Assembly: GCA_946887065.1 (NCBI GenBank)
Contig: CAMPKL010000259.1
Location: 1 to 5,911 of the forward strand
Direction: 5' to 3'
Length of the DNA stretch: 5,911 bases
DNA from: an uncultured Bryobacterales bacterium
Lineage (GTDB): Bacteria > Acidobacteriota > Terriglobia > Bryobacterales > UBA6623
Shown here: positions 3,654-5,911 of the stretch, piece after piece
Layout of the letters: every line of letters starts with the position of its first letter
Position numbering within the stretch: the stretch's first letter is position 1
Translations under genes and position numbers: made by a program
Notes under the pieces: model-generated
The model's input: the letters and a program-made list of their open reading frames with translations, nothing else
Databases searched by the model: none
Told to the model about the DNA's origin: nothing

Positions 3654-5911
3654 ATGAAAATCCGGCTATTAATCCTTTTCAGCGTCTTCGCCGCGATGTC
3701 TCTCCGCGCCCAAACCACCGGCGTCATAGAAGGTACTTTGCGGGATTCGAGCGGCGGCGTCCTGGCTAACGGACAGGTGCTGGTCATTCAGGGCGAAACC
3801 GGCGCCCAACGGGAACTGGCGGTGGACGGCAAGGGCCACTACCAGGTTCTAGAACTGTCGCCGGGGACCTATCGTGTCGAGGCGTCCGCCCCCGGCTTCC
3901 AGTCGGCCGCGAGGGAGGGTCTCGCTCTTTCGGCCGGCCGCACCCTGAGCGTCGATTTCACGCTGCCTGTGGGAACTAACCAGCAGGAGATCGTCGTCAC
4001 CGCCGACGCGGCGTTGGTGAGCGTCGCCGCATCCGATTGGGGCGGGCTGGTGGAATCCGAGAAACTCGCCGACCTGCCGCTCAACGGACGCGACCTATTT
4101 GAACTATCGGTCTTGGAACCTGGGGCGACCACGCCGACTTCCGCGCGCCGGAGCTTGGCGCAGGGCATTGGCGGTCAAATCTCGGTCAACGGCTCGCGGC
4201 CCACCCAGAATGCCTATCAAATCGACGGCGTCTACGTGAACGACGCGACCTCCTCGATGCCTTCCAGCGCTTCGGGCAACTTGCTGGGCCTTGAAACGGT
4301 ACGCGAGATCCACATGGTGACCAATCCATTTACCGCGGATGTGGGCCGGACCTCGGGAGGCCTGTTCACGGCGGTCTCCAAAAGCGGCGCCAACGATTTC
4401 CACGGATCGCTCTACGAGTACCTGCGCAACAGCTCTCTCGACGCCAAGAATTTTTTCGATGCCGCTGACGAGCCGATCCCGCCCCTGCGCCGCAACCAGT
4501 TCGGCGGCCTGATCACCGGGCCGCTCATTCGCAACAAGCTGTTCTTCGTTTTCAATTACGAGGGCATTCGCGAGAGCCGGGGCAAAACGGCGCGCAGCTT
4601 CGTGCCCACGGTCGCCGCCCGCGCCGGGCAATTGCCGACAGGCCAGATCACCGTGTCGCCCGTCGCGAAGCCCTACGTCGATCTCTATCCGCTGCCCAAC
4701 GGGCGCGACTTTGGCGACGGTACGGGCGAATTCGTGAGGCAAGCGAGCACGGAGATCAACGAAGATTTCTTCTCGGGCAAAGCCGACTGGAGCATCAGCG
4801 ATAATGTTCGCGCATCGTCACGCTACACCACCGACAAGGCGGAGTACATCGATCCCGACCCCCTCGGCCTGTGGAGCTTCCCGCTCACTTCGCGGAATCA
4901 CTTCTTTAACTCGGAGGTGAAGACCATCCACTCGCCGCGGACGGTATCGACGATCCGCGGCGCTTTCAGCCGCGTCAATAATGCCGAGGCCAGCGAGATC
5001 GTCGGCAACATTCCTGCTGAGCTGTCATTCGTTGAAGGCTTGCCGATGGGCTCGATGACCGTAAATGGACTTACGGACTTCGGCGGAGTCCCCGCGCGCA
5101 ACCGGCCGCGCACGTTCATCCTCAATAGCGCCCAGTTCAACGGCGACGTCATCCATGTGACGGGCTCGCACACGTTCAAAGCCGGCGCCGGTCTGGATCG
5201 CGTGCAGTTTAACCAACGCTCCGATCTGTCCTTGGTCGGCAGCTACACGTTCAACTCATTGACGAACCTGCTCTCCTCAGCGCCGAATATCGCCGAAGTG
5301 GCCGAACCGGGTGCGGATACGGACCGCCGGTGGCGCTATTGGCAGATGCACGGCTACGTGCAAGACGACTGGCGTATCACGCAGAACTTCAGCCTGAGCC
5401 TGGGCCTGCGTTATGAGAATGCGACCGTGCCTACAGAGGTCGACAATAAGATTGCTGTCCTGCGCGATCCGCGCAACGACGCGCAAACGACGATCGGCGG
5501 CCCATTATGGGTGACCACGCACAGGAACTTCGCGCCCCGCGCGGCGTTAGCCTACGATCCGACGGGCACAGGCAGGACGGTCATCCGCGCCGGCGGGGGC
5601 CTGTTCTATGACTTGCTCGGCAGCGGGGAGTTGACTATCGCCGGCGTCCGCACGCCGCCCTTCTACAACCGGATTCTGGTCTTCGGGAGACCGGGCTTTC
5701 CCGATATCCTCAATGCCGCCCAAGGCCGTCCGCCGTCTGCCTCCATGGATGGTTTGGATTATGACTTGCCGCAACCATACGTTGGCCGTTGGCAACTCCA
5801 AATAGAACGATTGTGGGGAGAGAATGCGGTCGCTCGCGTCGCCTATTCGGGCATGCGCGGCATTCACTTGATGGGCCAGTTGGGCAACTTCAACACGCCC
5901 ATCCCGCAACG
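3654..5911 (+). CDS. Oar-like TonB-dependent outer-membrane receptor with carboxypeptidase-regulatory-like domain (3' end outside the window)
   Basis: The frame from ATG 3654 is open for 752 codons to the window edge. Residues 1-19 form a signal peptide: MKIR, a hydrophobic core, then LRA before Gln20. Residues of about 22-105 are a carboxypeptidase-regulatory-like beta-sandwich, beginning GVIEGTLRDSSGG and containing GHYQVLELSPGTYRVEASAP. A TonB plug follows, with EIVVTADA, LPLNGRD (141-147), an ISVNGSRPTQNAYQIDGVYV stretch, FTADVGRTSGG and RRNQFGGLITGPL beginning near residue 279. From about 300 on, alternating aromatic and polar residues indicate barrel strands, such as GYVQDDWRITQNFSLSLGLR. 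Such proteins import large substrates, often glycans or peptides, or act in surface adhesion, powered by TonB-ExbBD. Family members usually exceed 1000 residues, so several hundred residues and the C-terminal barrel strands are missing here only because the window ends. No Shine-Dalgarno is visible before the ATG. The substrate is unknown; divergence from a transporter gene hints at, but does not show, a metal link. Confidence 0.93.
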   Translation, partial: MKIRLLILFSVFAAMSLRAQTTGVIEGTLRDSSGGVLANGQVLVIQGETGAQRELAVDGKGHYQVLELSPGTYRVEASAPGFQSAAREGLALSAGRTLSVDFTLPVGTNQQEIVVTADAALVSVAASDWGGLVESEKLADLPLNGRDLFELSVLEPGATTPTSARRSLAQGIGGQISVNGSRPTQNAYQIDGVYVNDATSSMPSSASGNLLGLETVREIHMVTNPFTADVGRTSGGLFTAVSKSGANDFHGSLYEYLRNSSLDAKNFFDAADEPIPPLRRNQFGGLITGPLIRNKLFFVFNYEGIRESRGKTARSFVPTVAARAGQLPTGQITVSPVAKPYVDLYPLPNGRDFGDGTGEFVRQASTEINEDFFSGKADWSISDNVRASSRYTTDKAEYIDPDPLGLWSFPLTSRNHFFNSEVKTIHSPRTVSTIRGAFSRVNNAEASEIVGNIPAELSFVEGLPMGSMTVNGLTDFGGVPARNRPRTFILNSAQFNGDVIHVTGSHTFKAGAGLDRVQFNQRSDLSLVGSYTFNSLTNLLSSAPNIAEVAEPGADTDRRWRYWQMHGYVQDDWRITQNFSLSLGLRYENATVPTEVDNKIAVLRDPRNDAQTTIGGPLWVTTHRNFAPRAALAYDPTGTGRTVIRAGGGLFYDLLGSGELTIAGVRTPPFYNRILVFGRPGFPDILNAAQGRPPSASMDGLDYDLPQPYVGRWQLQIERLWGENAVARVAYSGMRGIHLMGQLGNFNTPIPQ

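Noticed and set aside
4104..4742. Open minus-strand frame of 212 codons within the receptor gene
   Set aside because: The plus strand here encodes the unmistakable TonB plug and start of the barrel. The antisense frame is a by-product of high GC and has no recognisable motif or ribosome-binding site.

Overview
The window looks like a chromosomal segment of a GC-rich Gram-negative bacterium, most likely an acidobacterium of the Solibacter/Bryobacter kind. The main clue is the long gene at the right edge, which encodes a signal peptide, a carboxypeptidase-regulatory-like domain, a TonB plug and a beta-barrel. This Oar-like receptor type is greatly expanded in Acidobacteriota. The phylum assignment is an inference from family resemblance, not from a database search.

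Layout from left to right. (1) The last 53 codons of a plus-strand gene, probably a SAM-dependent methyltransferase, run in from the left edge and stop at 164. (2) A minus-strand gene at 241-582 encodes a single-RRM, glycine-rich RNA-binding protein. It has a clear intrinsic terminator just beyond its stop and a repeat-rich 160-bp upstream region. (3) A tightly overlapping minus-strand pair follows. The upstream gene (1389-2240) encodes a two-cluster 4Fe-4S protein with a long C-terminal domain. The downstream gene (743-1417) encodes an unrecognised Cys/His-rich protein. The two overlap by 29 bp, and the Shine-Dalgarno of the second lies inside the first. (4) A minus-strand, divergent Nramp-fold transporter (2300-3541) lies 59 bp upstream of the ferredoxin-like gene. 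(5) A 112-bp divergent intergenic region contains a perfect 12-bp palindrome. (6) A plus-strand TonB-dependent receptor runs from 3654 off the right edge, with 752 codons visible and no stop.

How they may work together. Transporter, Fe-S protein and Cys/His-rich protein lie in the same direction with no terminator visible between them, so they could form one transcript. The outer-membrane receptor is transcribed divergently from the shared spacer. A link through metal or redox metabolism is plausible but is only inferred from position. The most unusual points are the transporter's loss of both canonical Nramp metal-binding motifs (DPGN and MPH), a roughly 30-residue insertion that splits the second 4Fe-4S motif, and the uncharacterised Cys/His-rich partner. 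No tRNA, rRNA, CRISPR array, insertion sequence or phage gene was seen, and no stretch longer than 300 bases lacks a gene.
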